Shown here piece by piece: positions 46,883 through 54,737 of a stretch of DNA of 64,000 bases. The position numbers were made by a program, and so were the translations under genes. The DNA is from Planctomycetota bacterium. GTDB taxonomy: Bacteria; Planctomycetota; PUPC01; DSUN01. The notes below the pieces were generated by a model. The model had not been told where the DNA came from. It did no database searches and saw only the letters and a list, made by a program, of their open reading frames with translations. The stretch lies in NCBI GenBank assembly GCA_035384565.1, contig DAOOIT010000035.1, forward strand, positions 1 to 64,000, read 5' to 3'. Each line of letters begins with the position of its first letter. Position 1 is the first letter of the stretch.

Positions 46883-48406
46883 ATGGAAACCCCACGCACG
46901 CCCGCGCCGCACATGTGCCCGCCGCGGCGGGACTTCCTGAGGGCCTCCACCCTCGCCGCCGCCGGCCTGGCGGTCCAACCCCTGCTGGGAGCCGACGACG
47001 TGAAGCAGCCCCCCCCGCGCACGCCGCTCAACGTGGTCTTCGTCTTCGCCGACCAGTGGCGCGCCCAGGCCACCGGCTATGCCGGCGACCCCAACGTCCA
47101 CACCCCCAACCTCGACGTCCTGGCGAAGCGCAGCATCCACTTCACCCGCGCCATCGCCTCGTGCCCCGTCTGCTCGCCCTACCGTGCCTCGCTCATCACC
47201 GGTCAGTATCCCCTCACTCACGGCGTCTTCATCAACGACGTGCACCTGCGCCACGAGGCCGTGAGCATCGCCGAGGCATTCCAGGCCGGCGGCTACGACA
47301 CCGGCTACATCGGCAAGTGGCACCTCCAGGGGCGCGGCCGCCTCTCCTTCATCCCGCCCGAAGACCGCCAGGGCTTCGGCTTCTGGCGCGTCTGCGAATG
47401 CACCCACGCCTACAACCAATCGGTCTACTACGGCGACGGCCCCGAGCGCCTCACGTGGCCCGGCTACGACGCCGAGGCCCAGACCCGCTGCGCCCAAGCC
47501 TACATTCGCGGCCAGGGACGCGACAAGGCCAAACCCTTCCTCCTCATGCTCTCCTGGGGGCCGCCCCATAACCCGTATGAGACCGCCCCCAAGCAGTTCC
47601 GCGACCTCTACGACCCCGCGAGGCTCGTCCTCCGCCCCAACGTCCCGCCCCCCGCCCAACCCGCCGCCCGCCGCGACCTGGCCGGCTACTACGCCCACTG
47701 CACCGCCCTCGACACCTACGTCGGCGACCTCCTCAAGACCCTCGACGAGGCCGGCCTCGCCCACGACACGCTCTTCGTCTTCACCTCCGACCACGGCGAC
47801 ATGCTCGGCTCCCAGGGCCAACAGCGCAAGCAGCGCCCCTGGGACGAATCGGTCCGCGTCCCCTTCCTCCTCCGCTGTCCCGCCCTGCACGGCAACCAGG
47901 GCCGCGAGATAGCCCAGCCCATCGCCGAGGCCGACCTCATGCCCACCCTCCTACGCCTCTGCGGCCTGGACGTGCCCAAGACCGTCGAGGGCCTCGACCT
48001 CTCCTCCCTGATTGTGGGCGGAACGTCCCCGTCCCGTGACAACCCTGTGGGCGGGGCCTCCGCATCCCGCGATCTCCCCGAAGGCGCCCTCATCGCCTGC
48101 TACGCCCCCTTCGGCGAGTGGACCCGCGGAGGCGGCGGCCGCGAATACCGCGGCGTCCGCACCGCCCGCCACACCTACGTCGAGACCCGCGAAGGCCCCT
48201 GGCTCCTCTACGACAACGAGCGCGACCCCCACCAGCTCACCAACCTCGTCGGTCGCCCCGACGCCGCCGAGGTCCGGGCCCACCTCGCCGCCGAACTCAA
48301 GAAGCTCCTCGCCCAGCGGAACGACCAGTTCCTCTCGGGCTGGGACTACATTGCCAAGTGGGGCCACACCGTGGACAAGACCGGCACCGCCCCCACGCCG
48401 CCGTGA
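46883..48406 (+). CDS. Tat-exported sulfatase, with in-frame repeat insert
   Basis: 507 residues. PPRRDFLRASTLAAAG is a Tat signal. VFVFADQWRA (metal Asp), CSPYRASLITG (the C-X-P-X-R core whose Cys becomes formylglycine), GYIGKWHLQG (Lys/His) and VFTSDHGDMLG (metal Asp/His) form the sulfatase site. It removes sulfate from an organic ester, likely a polysaccharide. Abundant sulfatases are a mark of the PVC group. Residues about 377-397 (VGGTSPSRDNPVGGASASRD) are encoded by two tandem half-copies of the palindromic element found in EboD, read in frame. No maturation enzyme is in the window. Confidence 0.93.
   Translation: METPRTPAPHMCPPRRDFLRASTLAAAGLAVQPLLGADDVKQPPPRTPLNVVFVFADQWRAQATGYAGDPNVHTPNLDVLAKRSIHFTRAIASCPVCSPYRASLITGQYPLTHGVFINDVHLRHEAVSIAEAFQAGGYDTGYIGKWHLQGRGRLSFIPPEDRQGFGFWRVCECTHAYNQSVYYGDGPERLTWPGYDAEAQTRCAQAYIRGQGRDKAKPFLLMLSWGPPHNPYETAPKQFRDLYDPARLVLRPNVPPPAQPAARRDLAGYYAHCTALDTYVGDLLKTLDEAGLAHDTLFVFTSDHGDMLGSQGQQRKQRPWDESVRVPFLLRCPALHGNQGREIAQPIAEADLMPTLLRLCGLDVPKTVEGLDLSSLIVGGTSPSRDNPVGGASASRDLPEGALIACYAPFGEWTRGGGGREYRGVRTARHTYVETREGPWLLYDNERDPHQLTNLVGRPDAAEVRAHLAAELKKLLAQRNDQFLSGWDYIAKWGHTVDKTGTAPTPP
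48012..48072. repeat. Tandem half-palindromes inside the sulfatase gene
   Basis: TTGTGGGCGGAACGTCCCCG (48012-) and TGTGGGCGGGGCCTCCGCAT (48046-) lie head to tail, each followed by a CCCGNGA-type end. Each half encodes VGG-S-SRD, the same peptide as in EboD and the reductase at 30155. Confidence 0.75.
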
Positions 48407-48651
48407 GGGCGGGCAACGAGCACCACTATCTGTTGTGGGTGGCTTCGGCGTAGACCACAATATGTTCTAAGCCTCCCAGAGTCTCCCAGAGTTCCCGGTT
48501 CATGGGGGAGGTCTCGCATGCCCCCCACTGGTAGTGGCTCATTCCGCGCACACCGCACCCCGCGGAGTGCCATGTCTTCCCGGTTTCCTGGGGAGGGCGT
48601 GGCGGGCAGCCGCGTTCCACGGGCTTACACCCGCGCCACCTCGTGCGGGCG

Positions 48652-49902
48652 TCACCGGGCTCCGGCCAGCCATTTCCACAGCGGAACGAACCTGATTCGG
48701 CCCCGCAGCCCAAACCACGACGCGTCTTCCTCACGCTCTGCCGTCTCCGTCAGCACGAGCAGTTCTTTGCACTTCATGGCCTCTGAGGCCTTCAGGAGCG
48801 CTCGGACCTCTCGGTCGCGCGTCCTGACGTCCCCGACATCCGCGCAGACCTGGAGGAGCTGGGTCACGCGCAGGCCCTGCTTCACCACGAAGTCCACCTC
48901 CTCGTGCTGCGGCCCCCGCCAGAAGTAGAACTCCAGTCGCCCCTCGAGCTCCTGCTTGCGGAGCGCGACGGCCACGAGGTTCTCATAGAGCCTGCCGAGG
49001 CCGGAGCTGAAGCGGAACGAGGTCGCGGTAACCAACCCATTGTCTGTGCAGTAGAGCTTGCGATTCGTCCGCGCCTGCTCCCGAACCTTGAACGAGAAGC
49101 GCCGCACCGAGAAAAACACGAACGCCTCCTCCAGATGCCGGAGGTACTTCTCGGCCGTGTGGACGCTCCGCAGGCGCGTCACCTGGGCCAGCGTGTTGTA
49201 GGAGTACTCCTGGGCGATGTTGGACATCAGGTAGACCACCAGGTCCTCCAACCCCTGCGGGGAGCGTACTCGATGGCGGACGACGATGTCCTTGTAGAGG
49301 GTCGCCCGCAGCAGCGTGGCCAGATACTCTCGGTGGTTGATCCCTTTGAGCAGCGGCTCGGGGTAGCCACCCAGCTCCGCGTAGCGGCGCAGAGCCTCCA
49401 CCGTCTCCGCACCTGTGAGGTCGGGCTCCTGCGAGCGGAGATACTCAGGGAACGAGAAGGGGAAGAGCACAATCTGGATGTGCCGCCCGGTCAAGTGCGT
49501 GGCCAGTTCGGAGCTCAACAGGTGCGCGTTACTCCCCGTGATCGTGAGGCGGTAGCCCTGCCGCTGGAGGCGATTGACGAACAGCTCCCACTTCGGCAGG
49601 TTCTGGACCTCATCCAGCAGGAGATGCTTCGGCTTGCCGTACAGAGCGTCCAGGGCCGCGACCAGCTCGTCGTAGTCGCCCAGTGCCTCCAGGCGCTCGT
49701 CGTCGAAGTTCACGTAGCCGAACGGCCCAAGGCCCTGAACCAGGTGCATGGCGAAGAACGACTTGCCCGCCCTCCTGGGGCCGATGACGACCTTGATCAA
49801 GTCGTGGGCTAGCTTGCGGGGACCGAACTCGCGCTCCACGTATCGCTCCTGGAGACGTTGCTCGATCTCCCGCTTCTGGAGCAGAAGCACGTCGCGGAGC
49901 AT
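48652..49902 (-). CDS. AAA/DUF4143 ATPase
   Basis: 416 residues. Walker A GPRRAGKSFFAMH (about 37-49), Walker B HLLLDEVQNL and sensor ITGSNAHLLSSEL form the ATPase. LFPFSFPEYLR is typical of the group, and the C-terminal DUF4143 part has YCTDNGL and EVDFVVKQG, a PD-(D/E)XK-like nuclease signature. Such proteins are very numerous in environmental genomes and their role is unclear; a defence or selfish function has been proposed. AAGGAGG lies six bases before ATG 49902. The AT-rich promoter with an inverted repeat (49931-49990) is unlike the surroundings and suggests recent acquisition and self-regulation. Confidence 0.87.
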   Translation of the reverse strand: MLRDVLLLQKREIEQRLQERYVEREFGPRKLAHDLIKVVIGPRRAGKSFFAMHLVQGLGPFGYVNFDDERLEALGDYDELVAALDALYGKPKHLLLDEVQNLPKWELFVNRLQRQGYRLTITGSNAHLLSSELATHLTGRHIQIVLFPFSFPEYLRSQEPDLTGAETVEALRRYAELGGYPEPLLKGINHREYLATLLRATLYKDIVVRHRVRSPQGLEDLVVYLMSNIAQEYSYNTLAQVTRLRSVHTAEKYLRHLEEAFVFFSVRRFSFKVREQARTNRKLYCTDNGLVTATSFRFSSGLGRLYENLVAVALRKQELEGRLEFYFWRGPQHEEVDFVVKQGLRVTQLLQVCADVGDVRTRDREVRALLKASEAMKCKELLVLTETAEREEDASWFGLRGRIRFVPLWKWLAGAR

Positions 49903-49930
49903 TGCTGGCCTCCTTGTCACACATATGCAT

Positions 49931-49990
49931 TATACTGCACAACAATATGATATTATAGTGCAGTATAGTCCAGGCGACGTCGGAAGTCAA
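49931..49990 (-). promoter_or_regulatory. Promoter and inverted-repeat operator of the DUF4143 ATPase gene
   Basis: Minus strand TTGACT (49990-49985), 17 bases, TATACT (49967-49962). The -10 box is part of a perfect 10-bp inverted repeat, TATACTGCAC (49931-49940) and GTGCAGTATA (49958-49967), whose AT-rich middle spans the expected transcription start. This suits repressor binding or an RNA hairpin in the leader. Confidence 0.72.
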
Positions 49991-50141
49991 CCAGGAATGA
50001 CCGGAAGATCGCTCACCCGCCGCGAGATGGTCGGCACGCTGGGGAGGTTTTCTTTCTCGCCCCTACGCTCCGTCACCTTCTCCTTCTCGCCCCTACGCTC
50101 CGCGTGGGGGCGGACATCCGGACGCTCCCGCGTCCAACCCC

Positions 50142-50174
50142 AACCTCCCGCGGGTTCGCAACCCGCGGGAGGTT
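50142..50174. repeat. Perfect hairpin of the GGGAGG family
   Basis: AACCTCCCGCGGGTT (50142-50156) with its complement (50160-50174). Differs from 39141-39173 only in the loop. The surrounding gap 49991-50520 otherwise holds low-complexity repeats (CTTTCTCGCCCCTACGCTCC twice, CGTGGGGACGAG units) and no gene that I can support. Confidence 0.78.
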
Positions 50175-50520
50175 CTTTTCCCTGACGAAGGGGCCGCGGA
50201 GCGGCCAAGAAACCCGTCCCCACGCAGAGCGTCGGGACGAGAGAAAGGCGCACAGCGTGGGGACGAGGAAAGGGGGGCAGAGCCTAGGGACGAGGAAAAG
50301 CCGCCCCAAACGGCCCCTCCGGAATCGCACGGAATACCACGACGTGGATGAGCGGGAGCTCTACGACCTCGCCGCCTCCCAAGGCCGCCCAGGAGGAGTG
50401 AGGCGCGGCGGCCTGGCGCGAGGCGGGGGCAGTGCGTGGGTCGCACTGCCCCCAGCCCCGATGCGGAGCGCCGCACGGCGAGAGGAGGCGCGGGGAACGG
50501 TCCCCGCCTTCGGCCGGCGG

Positions 50521-52455
50521 CTACTTGAGGGCCTTGAGGGTGTCTTCGGCCTTCTTGCGCGTGCGGGCGGCTTTCGTTTTCTCGGCCGCGGTTTGCAGGG
50601 CCTTCTGGCGCTGCTCCTTCGTCACGCCCTGGAGGTCGTTGCGCGCGGCGAGGTCAATCAGGGCCGCGCACGCCTCTTCGGCAACCCCGGCGTCTGCCGC
50701 AAAGGCGCTCAGGGCGTCGAGGGCGCCGGCGACGCCGATGGTGCCCAGGGCGGCGATGGCGAGGCGCTTCTCCTCGTCCTTGGTGATGAGGGGCAGCACC
50801 TCGTTGACCTTGGCCAGGCGGTCGGCGGGCGCGAGCTTGGCGGCGCCTTGGACGGCTTGCAGGTAGCCCCGCAGGCCGAGAATCTGATGGGCGGCCTTCT
50901 TGCCGCTCTTGGCGAGGGCGAGGAGCGGCTCCAGGACGGCGAGGTCCTCGGGCCACTTGCTGGGCCAGTTGGAGAGGGTGCGCACGGCTTCGTCCTGGAC
51001 GGCGGCTTCCTTGTCGTCGAGCGCGGCCTTGACGGCGGCCAGGGCCTCGGGGCCGCCGGCGACGGCCAGGGCGCGGAGGCCGACGGTGCGGAGGGGCGCG
51101 GCGTCGCTTTTCGCCAGGGGCATCAGTTGTGGTGCGCAGGCCGCGCCCGCGCGGCCGCACACGGCCACGAGGGCCTTCTCGATGGCGGCCTGTTCGTTGC
51201 CGTCCTGCGCCTTCTGGATCAGGGTCACGAGGTCGGGCACCTGCTTCTCGCCGCCCAGGAGGGTCAGCGAGGCCACCGCGGCGGCGCGGGTGGCCGGGTC
51301 GGGGGCAGCGGCGCATTTCAGCAGGTCGGGCAGGCCGGCCTCGATGCGGCGCAGGCCGATGAGCTCGAGGAGCACCTGCTGCACCTTGCCCGTCGCCTTC
51401 GGCAGGCGGGCCGCGATGTCGGCGTCCACGTCGTTGCCCGGCAGGCGGGCGAGGGAGACTTTGGCCGTCCTGGCGAGAGCCTCGTCATCGCCCGCGGCCG
51501 CCTCGAGGAGGACGGGCACGCACGTGGCGTTGCCGAGCCGTTCGAGGGCGGCCACGGCGGCGAGGCGGGCGCTGGGCGAGCCGCTCTTGGCCGCCTCGAG
51601 CACGGCGGCGATGGCCTTGGGGTCGCGGCGGTCGGCCAGGACGAGGATCAGCAGGGGCTGGCGCTCGGCCGGGGCCTTGGCGAGTTCGGCGGCGATGGCG
51701 TCGGTGGCCTCGGGGCCGGGCAGCTCGCGCGCGACGCGCAGGGCCAGGTGGAAGCTGGCCTTGTCGGCCGACTTGAGCTGTTCGACGAGGAGGGGCACGC
51801 CGCCGGCCTTGCGGGCGAGGATGGCGCCGCGGGTGCCTTCGAGGGCGCGCTGCCTGGGCACGTCGGCCTTGCGGACGGCGTCGTAGACCTTGGCCGCGTC
51901 GTCGGCCTTGCCGGCGTCGAGGAGTTTTTCGGCGCACAGGATCAGTCCGTAGGCGGCGGACGAGCGCGCCACGGGGGGCGCGGTGGCGAGCATCGGCTCG
52001 AGGGCCTTGGCGGCGGGTTCGCCGCCGATGCGGCCCAGGGCCTCGGCGGCGGCGGCGGCCACCTCGGGGTCGGCCGCCTTCAGCTTCGCGGCGAGGAGGT
52101 CAATCGCCTGGGCATCGCGCCGCACGCCGATCGAGTTGAGGACGCCGATGAGCAGGCGGCCTTCGAGCTTGCCTGCCGCCGCGCGGAGGGCCTCGTCGGC
52201 CGCGGGGTCGGGGATCGCTTCGAGGGCGATGCGCGCCCACGACGAGAGCTCGGGGTTCGGCAGCAGCGCGGCCAGCGCGGGCACGGCGGCCTTGGTGCCG
52301 TAGACGGCCAGTTGCTTGCAGGGGATCGCCTTGTCCTGCGGGGGCGCGTCGGACTGGATGATGGCGATGAGCTTCGCCTCGTCGGGCGCTTCGCCGGCGC
52401 AGGCCACCACGGCGAGCAGGGCGGCCACGATGGCGGAAAGCCACGTTCGGAACAT
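50521..52455 (-). CDS. Exported HEAT-repeat protein
   Basis: 644 residues. A signal peptide or lipoprotein signal (AALLAVVACAG) precedes about fifteen HEAT-like repeats, e.g. GTKAAVPALAALLPNPELSS, EVAAAAAEALGRIG, PATRAAAVASLTLLGG. The end is Lys/Ala-rich. Such proteins serve as extracytoplasmic scaffolds in Planctomycetes. It starts 27 bases after the stop of the Gfo/Idh gene, so the two are likely co-transcribed and may act together. Confidence 0.82.
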   Translation of the reverse strand: MFRTWLSAIVAALLAVVACAGEAPDEAKLIAIIQSDAPPQDKAIPCKQLAVYGTKAAVPALAALLPNPELSSWARIALEAIPDPAADEALRAAAGKLEGRLLIGVLNSIGVRRDAQAIDLLAAKLKAADPEVAAAAAEALGRIGGEPAAKALEPMLATAPPVARSSAAYGLILCAEKLLDAGKADDAAKVYDAVRKADVPRQRALEGTRGAILARKAGGVPLLVEQLKSADKASFHLALRVARELPGPEATDAIAAELAKAPAERQPLLILVLADRRDPKAIAAVLEAAKSGSPSARLAAVAALERLGNATCVPVLLEAAAGDDEALARTAKVSLARLPGNDVDADIAARLPKATGKVQQVLLELIGLRRIEAGLPDLLKCAAAPDPATRAAAVASLTLLGGEKQVPDLVTLIQKAQDGNEQAAIEKALVAVCGRAGAACAPQLMPLAKSDAAPLRTVGLRALAVAGGPEALAAVKAALDDKEAAVQDEAVRTLSNWPSKWPEDLAVLEPLLALAKSGKKAAHQILGLRGYLQAVQGAAKLAPADRLAKVNEVLPLITKDEEKRLAIAALGTIGVAGALDALSAFAADAGVAEEACAALIDLAARNDLQGVTKEQRQKALQTAAEKTKAARTRKKAEDTLKALK

Positions 52456-52482
52456 CGTCTTTCTCCTCTCTGGGGTTCGGTA

Positions 52483-53769
52483 TCACAGACGCCAGGGCTC
52501 GCGGATGGCCTCGGAGCGCAAGCGGTTGGCCTCGGGGTCGTTGACGAACTCGTGTCTCTTGGGGTCGTAGGTGAGTTTGCGCCGCAGGAACACGGCGGTG
52601 TTGACGGCGTGGCAGGCGATGTGGCTGTTGCAGGTGACGAAGTGGTTGGCCTTCGGCAGCCCGCGGCTCTTGACGCAGTCGAAGAAGTCGCGCACGTGGC
52701 TGTCGGCGGGGTAGCCGCCGGTCTTCTTGCCGCGGGCGGCGAGCCACTCGGGGTTGCTGACGAAGATTTCGCCGCTGTCGCCGACCTCGACCCAGCCCTT
52801 GTCGCCCTCGATGCGCACGGGGCAGGAGCCGACGTTGGGCAGCCAGCCGCCGTTGCGGACGACGAGCTTGACGCCGTCGGCGTAGCGGGCGGTGGCCTGG
52901 TCGCCCTGGGGCGGGTCGTATTCCACGGGCACCGTGTCGTCGCTGCGGTTGGCCCACTGGCAGAGGTCCACGCAGTGCGAGCCCCACTCGAGGATGCCGC
53001 CGCCGAGCAGGCCGCCGCCTTTCTCGAAGTTGAAGCCGTCGAGCAGGCCCTTGTTGAAGGGCCGCCAGGCCGCGGGGCCGAGGTAGAGGTCCCAGTCCAC
53101 GTCTTCTTTCGAGGGCTCGGGCTCGGCGGGCCGCCAGCCGCTCATGCCGGTGCCCATGCCGGCGGGGTGGGCGTGGAGCGTGTGGATCTTGCCGATCTTG
53201 CCGCTGTGCACGATGTCCATGGCGTAGATGAAGTGCGCCACGTTGCGCCGCTGCATGCCGCCCTGGAAGACGCGGGCGGTGCGCTCGTAGGTGGCGGCGA
53301 GCTCGAGGCTCTGGGCGATGTTCTTCGTGCACGGCTTCTCGCAGTAGACGTCCTTGCCGGCCTTGGCCGCGTTGATCGAGGCGGTGGCGTGCCAGTTGGG
53401 GCCGGTGGCGATGAGCAGGGCGTCAATGTCGGGGCGGGCGAAGAGCTCGCGGTAGTCAATGTAGGCGGCGCAGCGGTCGTCGCCGTTGCGGCCGTCGGCC
53501 ATCTTCTTCGCGCGCTCGCGGCGGTCGCGGCGCACGTCGCAGATGGCCACGCAGCGCACATCGGGCTCGCGCAACATGCAGCCGAAGACGTAGCTGCCGC
53601 GGCCGCCGATGCCCATCGCGCCCAGGAGAATCTGGTCGCTCGGGGGCCGGGCGCCCTCGCGGCCCAGCACGGCCGACGGCAGCACGTGGGGAGCGGCCAG
53701 CGCCGCGCCCATGGCCGCCAGGCCGCGCCGGAGGAACTGCCTGCGGCCCACAACCCACTTGTCCGACAT
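52483..53769 (-). CDS. Tat-exported Gfo/Idh/MocA family oxidoreductase
   Basis: 428 residues. GRRQFLRRGLAAMGAALAAP is a Tat signal. Rossmann motif GAMGIGGRGSYV, then VYCEKPCTKN (EKP with catalytic Lys), MQRRNVAHF, and GGGILEWGSHCVDLCQWA in the C-terminal domain. Belongs to the exported group typical of Planctomycetes that oxidises glycosides. The ATG at 53769 has AAAGGAG upstream, and longer readings lack any signal. The HEAT-repeat gene follows. Confidence 0.9.
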   Translation of the reverse strand: MSDKWVVGRRQFLRRGLAAMGAALAAPHVLPSAVLGREGARPPSDQILLGAMGIGGRGSYVFGCMLREPDVRCVAICDVRRDRRERAKKMADGRNGDDRCAAYIDYRELFARPDIDALLIATGPNWHATASINAAKAGKDVYCEKPCTKNIAQSLELAATYERTARVFQGGMQRRNVAHFIYAMDIVHSGKIGKIHTLHAHPAGMGTGMSGWRPAEPEPSKEDVDWDLYLGPAAWRPFNKGLLDGFNFEKGGGLLGGGILEWGSHCVDLCQWANRSDDTVPVEYDPPQGDQATARYADGVKLVVRNGGWLPNVGSCPVRIEGDKGWVEVGDSGEIFVSNPEWLAARGKKTGGYPADSHVRDFFDCVKSRGLPKANHFVTCNSHIACHAVNTAVFLRRKLTYDPKRHEFVNDPEANRLRSEAIREPWRL

Positions 53770-53815
53770 CAGGGACTCCTTTCTGTCTCCACACCGGTAC
53801 TCGCTGTCCCTAAGC

Positions 53816-53843
53816 ATTCTAGCCATCGCGTCCGGCATTGCAA
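53816..53843 (-). promoter_or_regulatory. Sigma-70 promoter of the Gfo/Idh-HEAT operon
   Basis: Minus strand TTGCAA (53843-53838), 16 bases, TAGAAT (53821-53816). Confidence 0.6.
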
Positions 53844-54100
53844 GCGCGCGCGGCCCGGATCATTCGCCGGAGGACCTCCGAGGGTGTTGGGCCTCAGGCT
53901 TCGAGGAATGCGAAGGGGGGCTGGCGGGCCAGGCGGGCCTGGCGGCGCTCGTGCAGGCGGCTCGTGGGATGGGCCCGCCGGCCGTGGCGGGGCGTGAGGC
54001 GTCGGGTCCCGCTCCAGGCGGCCTCACGCCCTCCGTTCTCACCGAACGACGAGGGCGGAGGGCGGAGGTCGGGTGTGGGCCGGAGTTGTAGGTGGCTGCG

Positions 54101-54283
54101 GGAGCTCCGAAGGAGCGAAATGGGATAGCCCAGGGCAACGCCCTGGGAACAAGACCGCCCCGTGGCAGCCCTGAAAGGGCGGAATAGAGAGCTTCTATCT
54201 CGCCCCTTCAGGGCTGAACCCGTGAATCCCACTCAACCCAGGGCGTTGCCCTGGGCTATCCCATGCGAGCCCTTCAGGCTCCA
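54101..54283. repeat. 183-bp palindromic MITE-like element
   Basis: TGGGATAGCCCAGGGCAACG starts a 27-bp arm (54121-54147) whose perfect complement is at 54237-54263. Similarity extends outward to about 54101 and 54283. An inner pair, CAGCCCTGAAAGGGCG (about 54167-54182) and CGCCCCTTCAGGGCTG (about 54201-54216), has one mismatch. It lies in the gap 53770-54411, which has no supportable gene. Confidence 0.82.
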
Positions 54284-54336
54284 GAGAGAACCACCCTGCC
54301 CACAATTCCGGCCCACACCCGCGGAGGTCAGGCACC

Positions 54337-54365
54337 TTGATACCCCGCGCGCCGCCCGCTACAAT
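54337..54365 (+). promoter_or_regulatory. Sigma-70 promoter of the AbrB-like gene
   Basis: TTGATA (54337-54342), 17 bases, TACAAT (54360-54365). Confidence 0.72.
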
Positions 54366-54411
54366 GCGACTTGTGACGGGCGAGCAACTGACTGGGCATG
54401 GGGGATTGGCC

Positions 54412-54603
54412 GTGGCACAGATGCTGGAGATTGACGCCCGTGGCCGCCTGAAGCTGCCCGACCAGTTGCGTGAGGCGGCGCACATCACGAACGTCTTCAT
54501 CTATGCCGCCGGCCGCGAGAGCGAGTTGAGAGCGCCGCGTACACAGGCCCTCGCGGACGTCGTGCGAGGCGACCTCCCTGCGGCAATCAGCTCCGAAGTC
54601 TGA
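54412..54603 (+). CDS. Small AbrB/MazE-like protein, possibly decayed pair
   Basis: 63 residues from GTG 54412 (GGGGGA six bases upstream). MLEIDARGRLKLPDQLREAA matches the beta-hairpin of AbrB/SpoVT-type DNA-binding antitoxins (IDxRGRLxLP). The tail after VFIYAAGRES is short. A consensus promoter is present, as for the toxin-antitoxin pairs here, but no toxin gene follows: after the TGA the same frame stays open to 54731 (EITHIYHRRQRPDLAVEVV) without a start. This suggests a truncated or decayed module. Confidence 0.6.
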   Translation: MAQMLEIDARGRLKLPDQLREAAHITNVFIYAAGRESELRAPRTQALADVVRGDLPAAISSEV

Positions 54604-54737
54604 CAGGAGATCACGCACATCTACCACAGGCGCCAGCGCCCGGACCTTGCCGTCGAAGTGGTCCGTCGCGTCAAGAACGGCCGCCGCGGAGCCGACCGCC
54701 GGGCGCGGCAGAGCCCGACCGCGGGGGTGTAGGAATC

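Noticed and set aside
50104..53997. Very long open frame (about 1,300 codons) on the plus strand
   Set aside because: It lies opposite two well-supported minus-strand genes (HEAT-repeat and Gfo/Idh proteins) and its translation is low-complexity Gly/Ala/Val/Arg, as expected of antisense frames in GC-rich DNA.
54604..54731. Recoded TGA (selenocysteine or read-through) joining the AbrB-like frame to the following open frame
   Set aside because: No SECIS-like hairpin or Sec protein family is evident, and the downstream part matches no domain I recognise; a decayed gene is simpler.
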